DNA of 42,009 nt from Paracoccaceae bacterium (lineage in GTDB: Bacteria > Pseudomonadota > Alphaproteobacteria > Rhodobacterales > Rhodobacteraceae). The notes under the pieces are model-generated. The model worked only from the letters and a program-made list of their open reading frames with translations. It was not told the DNA's origin and did not search any database. The stretch is taken from positions 1-42,009 of the forward strand of contig JAKVCP010000017.1 in the NCBI GenBank assembly GCA_022448925.1, given 5' to 3'. Position 1 is the first letter of the stretch; each line of letters begins with the position of its first letter. Position numbers and translations under genes: made by a program. Shown here in pieces: positions 34,018 through 42,009 of this stretch.

Positions 34018-36756
34018 GTGAACGACACGCCAGAAACCCCTGAAAACGAAGAAGAAAAACCTTCAGAGCGCTCGGTTTATGGTGGGCCTGCCATCGCAAT
34101 CACCGACGAGATGAAAGCAAGTTATCTTGACTACGCCATGAGCGTGATCGTTTCGAGGGCCATTCCAGATCTGCGGGACGGACTAAAACCCGTGCACCGG
34201 CGCATTCTGTTCCACATGGATGACCAAGGATACACACACGACAAATCCTACCGGAAATCGGCAAAACCCGTGGGTGAGGTGATGGCGAACTATCACCCAC
34301 ATGGCGACTCGGCGATTTACGATGCCCTTGTTCGGATGGCACAGGACTTTTCGATGTCGGTGCCGCTGATCGAGGGCCAGGGCAACTTTGGGTCGATGGA
34401 CGGCGATAGTCCGGCGGCAATGCGCTACACGGAGTCGCGCCTTCAAAAGGTGGCACGGGCACTGCTGGATGACATCGACAAGGACACGGTCGATTTCCAG
34501 GACAACTACGATGGGAAAGAGCGCGAGCCAACGGTGCTGCCTGCGCGCTATCCGAATATCCTGGTAAATGGCTCCGAAGGAATCGCCGTCGGCATGGCGA
34601 CGCGCATACCGCCCCACAACCTGGGCGAGGTCATAGACGCCACACTTGCGCTTGTCGAAGATCCCGACCTGACCTCAGAGCAACTGATCGAGTACATTCC
34701 AGCGCCTGACTTCCCGACTGGAGGATATGTTCTTGGCCGGTCCGGTGCGCGCAAGGCCTACACCGAAGGGCGCGGTTCTGTCATCATCCGTGCGAAAACC
34801 CGGGTCGAAGAAATCCGAAAGGATCGATACGCGATCGTGATCGACGAGATTCCGTACCAGGTTAACAAAGCGTCGATGATCGAAAAAATAGCTGAGTCCG
34901 CGCGCGAAAAGCGGATCGAGGGCATCGCCCATGTCCAGGACGAAAGTGACCGTAACGGCGTGCGCGTTGTCGTCGAACTCAAACGCGACGCGACAGCTGA
35001 AGTGGTGCTCAACCAACTGTTCCGATTCACCCCGATGCAGACCTCATTCGGCTGCAACATGCTGGCACTCAATGGCGGACGCCCAGAGCAGTTGACCCTG
35101 AGGACGTTCCTATCGGCCTTTGTCGATTTCCGCGAAGATGTCGTGGCACGTCGAACGGCCCATCTTTTGCGCAAGGCACGGGAACGCAGTCACATTCTGT
35201 GTGGGCTGGCGGTGGCCGTATCGAACGTGGACGAAGTGGTCGCGACGATCCGGGCATCGGCCGACGCGGCACAGGCCCGCCAAAAACTGATGGAGCGCCG
35301 ATGGCCGGCCCACGACATCGCAGCCTATATCCGCCTGATCGATGATCCCACGCACAAGATAAACGAAGACGGCACCTATTACCTGAGCGAAACACAGGCA
35401 CGGGCCATTCTTGAATTGCGGTTGCAGCGTCTCACGCAGATCGGGGTGAAGGAGGTCACGGACGAGCTTGAAGAACTTGCCGCCAAGATCAAGGAATACC
35501 TCGAGATCTTGGGGTCGCGCGATCGCATCATGGGGATCATTTCAGATGAACTGCGCGCCGTAAAAGACCAGTTTGCCGTACCGCGCAGGACCGAGATCCT
35601 GGATTGGTCGGGCGACATGGAAGACGAAGACCTGATCGAGCGCGAAGAGATGGTCGTGACTGTCACCCAATCTGGCTACATCAAACGCACGCGCCTGGCG
35701 GATTTCCGGGCGCAACGGCGCGGTGGAAAAGGCCTTAGCGGGATGTCGACCAAGGATGACGATGTGGTCACCACGCTGTTCGTGGCCAACACGCACACGC
35801 AATTGCTGTTCTTCACCACAGATGGCATGGCCTACAAGCTAAAGACCTGGCGTCTGCCGCTGGGCGGGCGCACAGCCAAAGGCAAGGCCATCGTCAATAT
35901 CCTCCCGATCCCGGGCGGGGTCTCTATTGCTGCCATCATGCCTGTCGATCGGGATGAAAGCGATTGGGCCGATTTGCAGATCGTCTTTGCAACAAGCGCG
36001 GGTGATGTACGGCGCAATGCGCTTAGCGATTTCACGAATGTAAAGTCCAACGGCAAAATCGCAATGAAATTGCCCGACGGCACCGAATTGGTAAATGCAC
36101 GGATCGCGTCAGAAGACGATGATGTCATGTTGGTCACCAGTTCGGGACGGGCGATCCGCTTTTCAACAACCGATGTCCGGGTCTTCAAGGGGCGGGATTC
36201 CACGGGCGTGCGCGGCGTTCGATTGGCCGATGGTGATCGGGTTGTTTCGATGTCAGTTATCAGACACTTCGAGGCGACAGCGGATGAGCGTGCGGCCTAT
36301 CTTAAAATGCGAAGGGCCGTTGCGGGGCTGGCAGATGATGCCGAAGCACCGGCAGACGACGAAGCCTCAAGCGCGAACGCAACGATCAGCCAAGACCGCT
36401 ATGCGGAAATGTCGGCAGCCGAAAACCTGATCTTGACGATCACGGCTGCTGGCCTGGGCAAGTTGAGTTCCAGCCACGACTACCCTGTGCGTGGGCGCGG
36501 TGGCCAGGGCGTACAGGCCATTGACAAGGCCATGCGTGGCGGGCCTTTGGTTGCGTCCTTCCCTGTTGAAATGGATGATCAGATCATGCTTGCCACATCG
36601 CGCGGGCAGTCCATCCGTGTTCCGGTCGAAGGCATAAGCTTCCGGTCGCGCGGTGCGGGCGGGGTCAAGGTCTTTACGACTGGCAAGGGCGAAGAGGTGG
36701 TCAGCGTCGCGTGGATTGCAGAGCAAGCTGACGAGGACACCAGCGACGCAGACTAG
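34018..36756 (+). CDS. gyrA: DNA gyrase subunit A
   Basis: A 912-residue type II topoisomerase A subunit. The breakage-reunion domain has catalytic Tyr137 ([11 protein letters not shown]). The quinolone region [15 protein letters not shown] has Ser98 and Asp102 at the E. coli Ser83 and Asp87 positions, that is, the susceptible residues. The C-terminal beta-pinwheel starts with the GyrA box QRRGGKG, which separates gyrase from topoisomerase IV. An acidic insert ([14 protein letters not shown]) interrupts the C-terminal domain near residues 772-785. Translation starts at GTG with a GGACGGG site upstream. It introduces negative supercoils together with GyrB. Confidence 0.97.
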   Translation: MNDTPETPENEEEKPSERSVYGGPAIAITDEMKASYLDYAMSVIVSRAIPDLRDGLKPVHRRILFHMDDQGYTHDKSYRKSAKPVGEVMANYHPHGDSAIYDALVRMAQDFSMSVPLIEGQGNFGSMDGDSPAAMRYTESRLQKVARALLDDIDKDTVDFQDNYDGKEREPTVLPARYPNILVNGSEGIAVGMATRIPPHNLGEVIDATLALVEDPDLTSEQLIEYIPAPDFPTGGYVLGRSGARKAYTEGRGSVIIRAKTRVEEIRKDRYAIVIDEIPYQVNKASMIEKIAESAREKRIEGIAHVQDESDRNGVRVVVELKRDATAEVVLNQLFRFTPMQTSFGCNMLALNGGRPEQLTLRTFLSAFVDFREDVVARRTAHLLRKARERSHILCGLAVAVSNVDEVVATIRASADAAQARQKLMERRWPAHDIAAYIRLIDDPTHKINEDGTYYLSETQARAILELRLQRLTQIGVKEVTDELEELAAKIKEYLEILGSRDRIMGIISDELRAVKDQFAVPRRTEILDWSGDMEDEDLIEREEMVVTVTQSGYIKRTRLADFRAQRRGGKGLSGMSTKDDDVVTTLFVANTHTQLLFFTTDGMAYKLKTWRLPLGGRTAKGKAIVNILPIPGGVSIAAIMPVDRDESDWADLQIVFATSAGDVRRNALSDFTNVKSNGKIAMKLPDGTELVNARIASEDDDVMLVTSSGRAIRFSTTDVRVFKGRDSTGVRGVRLADGDRVVSMSVIRHFEATADERAAYLKMRRAVAGLADDAEAPADDEASSANATISQDRYAEMSAAENLILTITAAGLGKLSSSHDYPVRGRGGQGVQAIDKAMRGGPLVASFPVEMDDQIMLATSRGQSIRVPVEGISFRSRGAGGVKVFTTGKGEEVVSVAWIAEQADEDTSDAD

Positions 36757-36770
36757 GCCCAGGCTCTCGA

Positions 36771-36794
36771 AGCGCCCCCTTTCACGGGGGCGCT
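36771..36794 (+). terminator. Terminator hairpin after gyrA
   Basis: AGCGCCCCC (36771-36779) pairs with GGGGGCGCT (36786-36794) around TTTCAC, a perfect 9-bp GC stem 14 bases after the gyrA stop. The following sequence is only weakly T-rich. Confidence 0.6.
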
Positions 36795-36860
36795 GCGCGC
36801 TTCTTGGCAAACACACGGTGAAGCCTTGCTCGGGGACAAAGATTTCTACACCGACGCGTG

Positions 36861-36876
36861 TTTTGATCGATCAAAA
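36861..36876. repeat. 16-bp perfect palindrome
   Basis: TTTTGATCGATCAAAA is self-complementary over its whole length, AT-rich in a GC-rich genome, and lies 105 bp after gyrA. It could be an operator for a dimeric regulator; the half-site spacing is two bases, not the four of an FNR box. Confidence 0.6.
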
Positions 36877-37066
36877 TCCTGAGACCGGAAAAATGATCGT
36901 CCAAACCATGTCAGTCACTGGCTGTGACAGACCATTCATCGTTTCTATTCGGGCTTGCGAAAGTCGAAGTCTGTCTACGCGCACCAGAGCGGCCGCCGCG
37001 CGCCAAGCCTGTATTCGAGGGAAACGCCATGCGCGACCTGTGCCGCTTCTTAATGCCTTGCCGATT

Positions 37067-37383
37067 TTGAATGCAATGCAGACCCCAATATTCTGTTCAA
37101 CAAGTGTGCGCCTTTCGGCTATAGGACACAATGCGCTTTTCAACCTACTCTTTAGGATAGGCAATAGATACCGACGCTTTGTTGAGACGCTATGCCGGGA
37201 TTTGGTAGGAATGAGCGTGGTTCAAATTTGCTCGCCTGCACCCCCCCCTTGGGTGACGCAAATAAAAAGCCGCCACTCACGTTGTTACCCTTGTGTGTGC
37301 CTCAGAGCATCTGCTGTTGGGGATTTGCAGTATCTAGGGTGCATACCCCCCCGGAAGTCCAAGCTTCCGGGGGTTATTATTTG
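37067..37383 (+). ncRNA. Candidate small RNA with own promoter and terminator
   Basis: A possible promoter TTGAAT-16-TATTCT (37067-37094) is followed about 250 bp later by an intrinsic terminator. Just before the terminator ACCCT (37287-37291) can pair with AGGGT (37336-37340), enclosing a CTGC/GCAG hairpin. No protein-coding gene lies between, so a rightward non-coding transcript would explain the terminator. The family is not recognised. Confidence 0.25.
37348..37383 (+). terminator. Strong intrinsic-type terminator
   Basis: CCCCCGGAAG (37348-37357) pairs perfectly with CTTCCGGGGG (37364-37373) around TCCAAG, followed by TTATTATTT on the plus strand. It is 9 bases beyond the stop of the leftward carboxypeptidase gene, but the T-rich tail is on the other strand. 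Confidence 0.6.
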
Positions 37384-37391
37384 ATCAAGGC

Positions 37392-38867
37392 TCAGAAACC
37401 GTAAATGCCGGCATATTTGTCGGTGAGATATGCCAGCAGCGGGGCCTCACTTGGTGTTGTGCCACAGGCCTGTGTGATCAGATCACGCGGTTTCATCAAC
37501 CTGCCATGTTGCTGAAGTCGCTGTTTCAGCCAAGCCAGAGCTGATGACAGGTCTCCTTCGGCCAACTGGTCGTTAAGATTGGGAATGTCCGACTTCAGCG
37601 CATCAAACAGGCAACCAGCGTAAACGTTGCCAATCGAATAGGTCGGAAAGTAGCCAAACAGCCCCAAAGACCAATGCACATCCTGAAGCACGCCATCAGA
37701 GGCGCGTTCGACGGCAAACCCGAAGTCTGCCTCGAAACGCTCGTTCCAGGCTTGCTCCAGGTCGGCAATCGCCAAGTCGCCTGCAATCAACGCGCGCTCC
37801 AGATCAAAGCGCAACATGACATGCAGGTTGTATTGGATCTCGTCGGCTTCGGTCCGGATAAAGCCTTTGCCAATGCGATTGACCACCTTGTAGAACTGAT
37901 GTTCATCGGAGATCCCAAAATCCCCGAAAAGATCGCGCATCTGCCCGAACAGCCAGCCTGTAAAGGCTTCAGAGCGCCCCAACTGGTTTTCGTAGATGCG
38001 GCTTTGGCTTTCGTGAACTCCCATAGAGGCGCCAAGTCCAAGCGGAGTGAGCAGATAGGCTTGGTCGATCGACTGCTCATATGTGGCGTGGCCAATTTCG
38101 TGGATGGTCGAATAGACGCAGTTGAATGGTTCTCTTGGCGACGTGCGCGTGGTGATACGAACATCATTGCCGCTGCCTGAACTGAAGGGATGCACGGCCT
38201 TGTCTATGCGTCCACGATCAAAATCATATCCAAATACGCCTGCCAGCTTTTGGGCCAGTTGCATTTGCTTGTCTTCGGAAAAGTCAAAGTCAAGCCCGCC
38301 CGGATCGGGTTGATTCAGGATCTTGTCACGCAAATCGACCAATCCCGGTCGCAACGCACCGAACATGGTTTCAAGCTCGGCGGCCGTCGCGTCGGGTTCA
38401 TACTCTTGCAGCAGGGCATCATAGACATCGCCGCCATCCGCCAAAGCCGCCCCTTCTTCACGGCGCAGACGGATCACCTCTTCCAATGTCGGAGCAAAAG
38501 CAGAGAAATCATTCTCTGCGCGGGCCTTGGCCCAGATCCCCTGTGCAAGGCTGGTCACACGTGCAAGTTCTGCGGCCAGATCTCCTGGAATGCGGCTGGT
38601 CCTGGTGTAGGTCCGCCGGATATGGCGCATTTGCGCCTGCCCGATCTGATCCAATGTTGCGTCATCAATTGCGGCCAACCACTCTGCCATTTGGGGGCCT
38701 GTGCGCCGTTCGTGCAAGACGCTTTCCAGAGCGGCTGTCTCTTCGCTCCGTTGGGTCGACGACCCCTCTGGCATTACAGTTTCTTGATCCCAGCTCAAAC
38801 GCCCTGCGACCTGGCTCAAGGCTTCGGTCTGTCTTTGAAAGGACATCAATGCGTCAAATGCTGACAT
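37392..38867 (-). CDS. Carboxypeptidase Taq (M32) family metallopeptidase
   Basis: A 491-residue M32 zinc carboxypeptidase. The zinc motif HEIGH is at residues 256-260, preceded by the TTRTSPREPFNCVYSTIHE region and followed by LGASMGVHESQSRIYEN, where the third ligand Glu lies. It removes C-terminal amino acids from peptides in the cytoplasm. The N terminus MSAFDALMSFQRQTEALSQV and a GGAG site six bases upstream support the ATG at 38867; a longer frame to 38912 would run into ctaA. It begins one base after the ctaA stop, so the two are cotranscribed, though no functional link is evident. Confidence 0.93.
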   Translation of the reverse strand: MSAFDALMSFQRQTEALSQVAGRLSWDQETVMPEGSSTQRSEETAALESVLHERRTGPQMAEWLAAIDDATLDQIGQAQMRHIRRTYTRTSRIPGDLAAELARVTSLAQGIWAKARAENDFSAFAPTLEEVIRLRREEGAALADGGDVYDALLQEYEPDATAAELETMFGALRPGLVDLRDKILNQPDPGGLDFDFSEDKQMQLAQKLAGVFGYDFDRGRIDKAVHPFSSGSGNDVRITTRTSPREPFNCVYSTIHEIGHATYEQSIDQAYLLTPLGLGASMGVHESQSRIYENQLGRSEAFTGWLFGQMRDLFGDFGISDEHQFYKVVNRIGKGFIRTEADEIQYNLHVMLRFDLERALIAGDLAIADLEQAWNERFEADFGFAVERASDGVLQDVHWSLGLFGYFPTYSIGNVYAGCLFDALKSDIPNLNDQLAEGDLSSALAWLKQRLQQHGRLMKPRDLITQACGTTPSEAPLLAYLTDKYAGIYGF

Positions 38868-38868
38868 G

Positions 38869-40011
38869 TTACGCTCCACGGACGGATTGGAATACAGGAT
38901 AGAGCGCGGCAAAGCGCGCCCGTAGGATCAAGACCCAGAGGATCACAGCCCCGATCAAATGGATAATCGCAATGTGCCAGACAGCGCCATAGATCACCGT
39001 GCCGATACCGATCATCATTTGCAGGATCAACATCGCAAAGACACAGTTGAACCGGAACCGCGTATCGGCATTCCCCGACATCTGGCTGCGGCGCCAGACA
39101 ATGACCCCAAAGACAAACAGCAGGTAGCCGGACATTCTGTGGATGAACTGCACAAGACCATCGTTCTCAAAGAAATTCCGCCAGATGGGCTGAATGTCGA
39201 ACGGATATGGGGGCAAGAATCCGCCCGCCATCAATGGCCAGTCTGTATAGTTGCGACCCGCATCAATGCCCGCGACCAATGCCCCCAGCAGAATTTGCAG
39301 GAACGCAAAGTGCAAAAGACCCGTACTAACCCGGAAAAGGCGATCTTCTCGATTGCGGCGCGCCTGCATCAGGTCTCGTTCTTCGCGACCAAGCAGGAAT
39401 ACAAACCACGAGATGAACCCCAGGATAATAAAGGCCAGCCCAAGATGCGTGGCCAACCGATAGCTCGCCACATCCAGCATCTGACCGCCCAGACCCGAGG
39501 CGACCATCCACCATCCGACGGCACCCTGAAGACCCCCCAAAACACCAAGCCCCAAAAGCCGCGGCACCCATCCAACAGGAATGCGCTTGGCCAACAGAAA
39601 GCCAAAGAAACCAACAGCCCAGACAAGACCGATGAACCGCCCCAGTTGCCTGTGGCCCCATTCCCACCAGTAGATCACCTTGAATTCAGCAAGCGACATG
39701 CCCTTGTTCTGCAACTGATACTCTGGAATTTCCTTGTACTTGTCGAATTCGACAAGCCAGTCAGCCTCGTTCATCGGCGGCATCGCCCCCGAGACGACAT
39801 TCCACTCGGTGATTGACAATCCGCTGTCGGTCAAACGCGTCAGACCGCCAACCGAAATCATGACCATCACCAGCGCGAACAGCGCCATAAGCCACAGACG
39901 AATGGCGCCACGGGCCCCACGCCGATCGGCGTCAATCAGCCCTCCTACCGGCACCTTGGCCGGGTCTTGTCCTGCGGACACCTCTTCAAACAGCTTGCGT
40001 TGGTCTGCCAT
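38869..40011 (-). CDS. ctaA: Heme A synthase (CtaA/COX15)
   Basis: A 380-residue inner-membrane protein with about eight transmembrane helices. Conserved heme-ligand histidines lie in WEWGHRQLGR, RLATHLGLAF, QFIHRMSGY and IAIIHLIGA. The N-terminal GGLTRLTDSGLSITEW is a CtaA/COX15 signature. It hydroxylates the C8 methyl of heme O to give heme A for aa3-type cytochrome oxidase. GGAGG lies five bases before the ATG. It leads an operon with the M32 carboxypeptidase. Confidence 0.95.
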   Translation of the reverse strand: MADQRKLFEEVSAGQDPAKVPVGGLIDADRRGARGAIRLWLMALFALVMVMISVGGLTRLTDSGLSITEWNVVSGAMPPMNEADWLVEFDKYKEIPEYQLQNKGMSLAEFKVIYWWEWGHRQLGRFIGLVWAVGFFGFLLAKRIPVGWVPRLLGLGVLGGLQGAVGWWMVASGLGGQMLDVASYRLATHLGLAFIILGFISWFVFLLGREERDLMQARRNREDRLFRVSTGLLHFAFLQILLGALVAGIDAGRNYTDWPLMAGGFLPPYPFDIQPIWRNFFENDGLVQFIHRMSGYLLFVFGVIVWRRSQMSGNADTRFRFNCVFAMLILQMMIGIGTVIYGAVWHIAIIHLIGAVILWVLILRARFAALYPVFQSVRGA

Positions 40012-40212
40012 GGTTGCCTCCGTATGCGGCGCTGAACCTAGAGCGCCCGCGGCCCGGCTTCAACCACCCAATCCACCATGTCGCAGGGGTAGGGAAATCC
40101 TCCATGAGGAATACCTGACTTACGAGGAAAGCCGGAAAACATCATAGTGGTAGCACGAATTGAAAAGATCACACCGAACACACCGTCACAGACTATTTGT
40201 AGGAGACTAAAA

Positions 40213-40503
40213 ATGAAAAAGCTGATTATTTCCGCCATCATTGCCACTGCCGGTCTGACGGCTTCGGCTGCATCAGCCACCACCTATTGGGTCCAGGAAG
40301 GCATCAAACTGAACGCCCGGACAGGCCCGTCTACCTACTACCACGCAGTTGGCAAATTCCACGGCTGCACCAAACTGCACGTGGTTGCCTACAAGAAAGG
40401 CTGGGCCAAGGTGGCTTACAAGCATGACTACTACTGGGTCTCGGCCAAGTACCTGCAGAACCATGCCTGCTACAAGGCCAAGAAACACTACAAGCACTAC
40501 TGA
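40213..40503 (+). CDS. Small exported SH3-domain protein
   Basis: A 96-residue protein. MKKLIISAIIATAGLTASAASA is a clear Sec signal with probable cleavage after ASA. The mature part, about 74 residues, is a bacterial SH3 domain (LNARTGPSTYYHAVGKFHGC, WAKVAYKHDYYWVSAKYL) with two cysteines that could form a disulfide and a Lys/His/Tyr-rich tail (YKAKKHYKHY). Such proteins may bind the cell wall. AGGAG lies seven bases before the ATG. The nearest upstream gene is the divergent ctaA, and a strong terminator follows, so it is probably a single-gene transcript. Confidence 0.8.
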   Translation: MKKLIISAIIATAGLTASAASATTYWVQEGIKLNARTGPSTYYHAVGKFHGCTKLHVVAYKKGWAKVAYKHDYYWVSAKYLQNHACYKAKKHYKHY

Positions 40504-40556
40504 TTTAACGACCCTACGGCGGGGAAATGCCGAACGTCCCTCCCTTGTGTCCTTGG

Positions 40557-40586
40557 CGGACTGGCCGAAAGGTCAGTCCGTTTTTT
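40557..40586 (+). terminator. Intrinsic terminator overlapping the trmJ stop codon
   Basis: CGGACTGGCC-GAAA-GGTCAGTCCG with a GAAA tetraloop is followed by six Ts (40581-40586). It ends the SH3 gene. The leftward trmJ stop codon (40573-40575) lies in its right arm, so the last codons of trmJ encode the terminator. Confidence 0.85.
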
Positions 40587-41319
40587 CTTTCCATCGCACC
40601 ATTTGCCGAAGGACCCCGTGCAGGATCTGCACGTCGGCCCGCGTCAACGGCATCCGGGACCAAAGATTCCGGAGATTCATCTGCATATTGGCGGCCTTGG
40701 CCGGTGGAAAAAAGAACCCCGCATCATCCAAACGCGTTTCATAGTGCTCCGCCAGTTTTTCCACTTCGAGTTGCGTGGCCCAATCCCCACCCGCCAACTC
40801 GACACGCTCGGCTTCAGATTCTGCGGTCTGCCGGCGCCACTCATAGGCCGTAAGCAAGACGCACTGCGCCAGATTCAACGAGGCGAACTCCGGATTCACA
40901 GGGACCGAGATGATGGCATTGGCCAAGGCAATATCGTCGTTCTCAAGGCCAGCCCGCTCTGGGCCAAAAAGTACCGCCACCTTTTCGCCCGCCGCGATCT
41001 TTTCGCGTGCAACCTGCATCGCCCGCTCTGGCGTCAGAACCGGCTTGGTCAATCCCCGTTGACGGGCCGTCGTCGCCAAGACAAATGTACATTCGCTCAC
41101 GGCTTCTGCAGTCGTCTCGACCAACACAGCCTCGTCCAACAATCGGCCTGCACCGCTCGACATTGCCACCGCGCTCGGGTTGGGCCATCCGTCCCGTGGC
41201 GCAACAAGGCGCATCCGGTCCAAACCAAAGTTCCACATGGCCCGAGCCGCCGCTCCGATGTTTTCGCCCATCTGTGGACGCACAAGTACAAAGAACGGCT
41301 GTGGCGTGTCGCTGGGCAT
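40573..41319 (-). CDS. trmJ: tRNA (cytidine/uridine-2'-O-)-methyltransferase TrmJ
   Basis: A 248-residue SPOUT enzyme of the TrmH superfamily. Motif 1 is VLVRPQMGENIGAAARAMWNFG, here split as VRPQMGENIGAAARA and MWNFG; motif 2 is VAVLFGPERAGLEN; motif 3 is SVPVNPEFASLNLAQC. These match TrmJ, which methylates the 2'-O of position 32 in several tRNAs. A C-terminal helical extension follows. The ATG at 41319 is used because the protein family begins there; an in-frame ATG at 41331 adds four residues. Its stop codon is inside the terminator of the convergent SH3 gene. Confidence 0.85.
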   Translation of the reverse strand: MPSDTPQPFFVLVRPQMGENIGAAARAMWNFGLDRMRLVAPRDGWPNPSAVAMSSGAGRLLDEAVLVETTAEAVSECTFVLATTARQRGLTKPVLTPERAMQVAREKIAAGEKVAVLFGPERAGLENDDIALANAIISVPVNPEFASLNLAQCVLLTAYEWRRQTAESEAERVELAGGDWATQLEVEKLAEHYETRLDDAGFFFPPAKAANMQMNLRNLWSRMPLTRADVQILHGVLRQMVRWKEKTD

Positions 41320-41645
41320 ATGCTTTCTCATGTTTTGCGGTCGCGGAGCATTAAGCGCTTGGATCCATCATCGCAACCCACCCATTCATCTTTCCTTCAA
41401 ATACTCCCGCCAGCGGCGGTCCAAGGCCCACCATAGGAATGCCGTTGGACCCAAATTGCCCCGTTGCCAACACCATGGCTGACCCGCGCGGCTCCAGGGA
41501 ACCTCCGCCCAACGCCGCGCAAGCACTCACCCGATTTCAAAAATCTGATGGAAATGGACATGATCTCAAGATCAGCCGCGACAAACCGATGGCGCTGCAC
41601 ACCGGCTCGCGCTATAGCCCTGCCAGACGTGAAGGAGCCCCGCAA
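41320..41645. other. 326-bp region between trmJ and the thiamine-phosphate synthase gene
   Basis: It contains a CCGCC-AGC-GGCGG hairpin (41407-41419) and, on the minus strand, a 12-codon frame (41351-41389, MNGWVAMMDPSA) with an AAGG ribosome site, listed separately. The plus frame of the downstream gene stays open through 41475 but without a ribosome site. No TPP riboswitch is seen. Confidence 0.5.
41351..41389 (-). CDS. Possible 12-residue leader peptide upstream of trmJ
   Basis: ATG with GAAGG four to eight bases upstream opens the frame MNGWVAMMDPSA ending in TAA, 31 bases before trmJ. A preceding hairpin plus GAGTATTT segment resembles a motif that I recall as common near roseobacter gene starts. 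Peptide and function are unproven and chance is quite possible. Confidence 0.2.
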   Translation of the reverse strand: MNGWVAMMDPSA

Positions 41646-42009
41646 ATGCCCGAAGCAGAGCAACCGCAGATCTATCTGATCACCCCGCCCGAATTTGAAC
41701 TCGGTCGGTTTCCTCAGACCGTTGCTGCGGTCCTGGACGCGGTAGAGGTCGCCTGCCTTCGATTGTCACTGGCAAGTCACGACGAAGACCGCCTCGGGCG
41801 TGCCGCAGATGCCCTGCGCGAGGTGGCTCATGCCCGCGATGTGGCCATGGTCATAGACACGCATGTCATGTTGGCCGAACGACACGGACTTGATGGCGTC
41901 CATTTGCATGACAACGGCCGGAATACACGTCTTGCGCGACAGGAATTAGGTTCTGACGCCATTGTTGGGGCCTTTTGCGGTGCCTCTCGCCACGACGGCA
42001 TGAATGCCG
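41646..42009 (+). CDS. thiE: Thiamine-phosphate synthase, N-terminal fragment
   Basis: The first 121 codons of a gene leaving the window. It starts MPEAEQPQIYLITPPEFELG, with the first strand of a TIM barrel, followed by VACLRLSLAS, VAMVIDTHVMLA and DGVHLHDNGR, and then IVGAFCGASRHD. These fit the ThiE/TenI fold. ThiE joins HMP-PP and HET-P to give thiamine phosphate. AAGGAG lies nine bases before the ATG at 41646. An in-frame ATG at 41475 would add 57 residues of low-complexity sequence and is less likely. TenI-like regulator or transferase remains possible until the rest is seen. Confidence 0.72.
   Translation, partial: MPEAEQPQIYLITPPEFELGRFPQTVAAVLDAVEVACLRLSLASHDEDRLGRAADALREVAHARDVAMVIDTHVMLAERHGLDGVHLHDNGRNTRLARQELGSDAIVGAFCGASRHDGMNA

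Larger units (their letters stand above)
36757..37391. other. 635-bp intergenic region after gyrA
   Basis: It holds the gyrA terminator, a 16-bp palindrome, a possible promoter and an intrinsic-terminator-like hairpin at its right end, but no gene I can support. A 97-codon minus frame (36871-37164) has no ribosome site or recognisable domain. Its flavour recalls intergenic repeats shared among roseobacters, which I cannot verify here. Confidence 0.5.

Noticed and set aside
36861-36876. Possible FNR/CRP-type site
   Set aside because: The half-sites TTGAT and ATCAA are separated by two bases rather than four.
36871-37164. 97-codon minus frame after gyrA as a hypothetical protein
   Set aside because: It has no ribosome site, no domain and spans a region with RNA-like signals on the other strand.
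37207-37240. GGTTCAAAT resembling a tRNA T loop
   Set aside because: The flanking bases do not form a 5-bp T stem, and no acceptor or anticodon arm can be drawn.

Overview
The window is about 42 kb of GC-rich alphaproteobacterial chromosome, most likely from the Roseobacter group of Rhodobacterales. Reasons: the era-DUF1491-recO and pgsA-moaD-moaE gene orders, a FAD-GcvT family dimethylglycine/sarcosine-type oxidase pair, a carnitine-to-glycine-betaine operon, many ATGA-type gene overlaps, and a Cys-free, Mg-type HemB. There is no CRISPR array, rRNA, tRNA, complete insertion sequence or prophage. Apart from short fragments, all of it reads as resident chromosome.

Layout. 1-2.4 kb: the 3' end of a XerD-like recombinase, a divergent metallophosphoesterase lacking motif I, and a CorC/HlyC-family membrane protein. 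2.4-7.7 kb: two divergently transcribed FAD-GcvT oxidoreductases about 400 bp apart; the leader of the rightward gene carries two terminator-like hairpins. 7.8-15.9 kb: a tightly packed six-gene leftward operon (BKACE enzyme, SDR, carnitine dehydrogenase-thioesterase fusion, acyl-CoA dehydrogenase, ADP-forming CoA ligase, CaiD) and its divergent GlxA/AraC-type regulator, with a tandem direct-repeat operator between them. 15.9-24 kb: housekeeping genes (gnd, moaE, moaD, pgsA, META lipoprotein, recO, Pr6Pr membrane protein, DUF1491, era, rlmE, ppx). 24-27.1 kb: a rightward one-carbon operon (small virulence-factor-domain protein, MetF-like protein, HAD phosphatase, methyl-THF:corrinoid methyltransferase) preceded by a potentially structured leader. 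27.1-27.8 kb: gene-free, repeat-bearing DNA. 27.8-42 kb: mfd, a small membrane protein, hemB, a SYLF lipoprotein, gyrA, an M32 carboxypeptidase, ctaA, a small SH3 protein, trmJ and the start of a thiamine-phosphate synthase.

How it fits together. The central 8 kb can be read as a route from gamma-butyrobetaine, crotonobetaine or carnitine to glycine betaine: CoA activation, desaturation, hydration to carnitinyl-CoA, oxidation of carnitine to 3-dehydrocarnitine, BKACE cleavage to betainyl-CoA plus acetoacetate, and thioesterase release of glycine betaine. The neighbouring FAD-GcvT enzymes would remove methyl groups further down (dimethylglycine and sarcosine) and load them on tetrahydrofolate. 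The 24-27 kb operon interconverts methylene- and methyl-THF and corrinoid-bound methyl groups. The window lacks the glycine betaine demethylase itself, a betaine/carnitine transporter, and the MttB-type methyltransferase and corrinoid protein expected to partner the methyltransferase. Substrate assignments come from family knowledge and gene context, not from any measurement.
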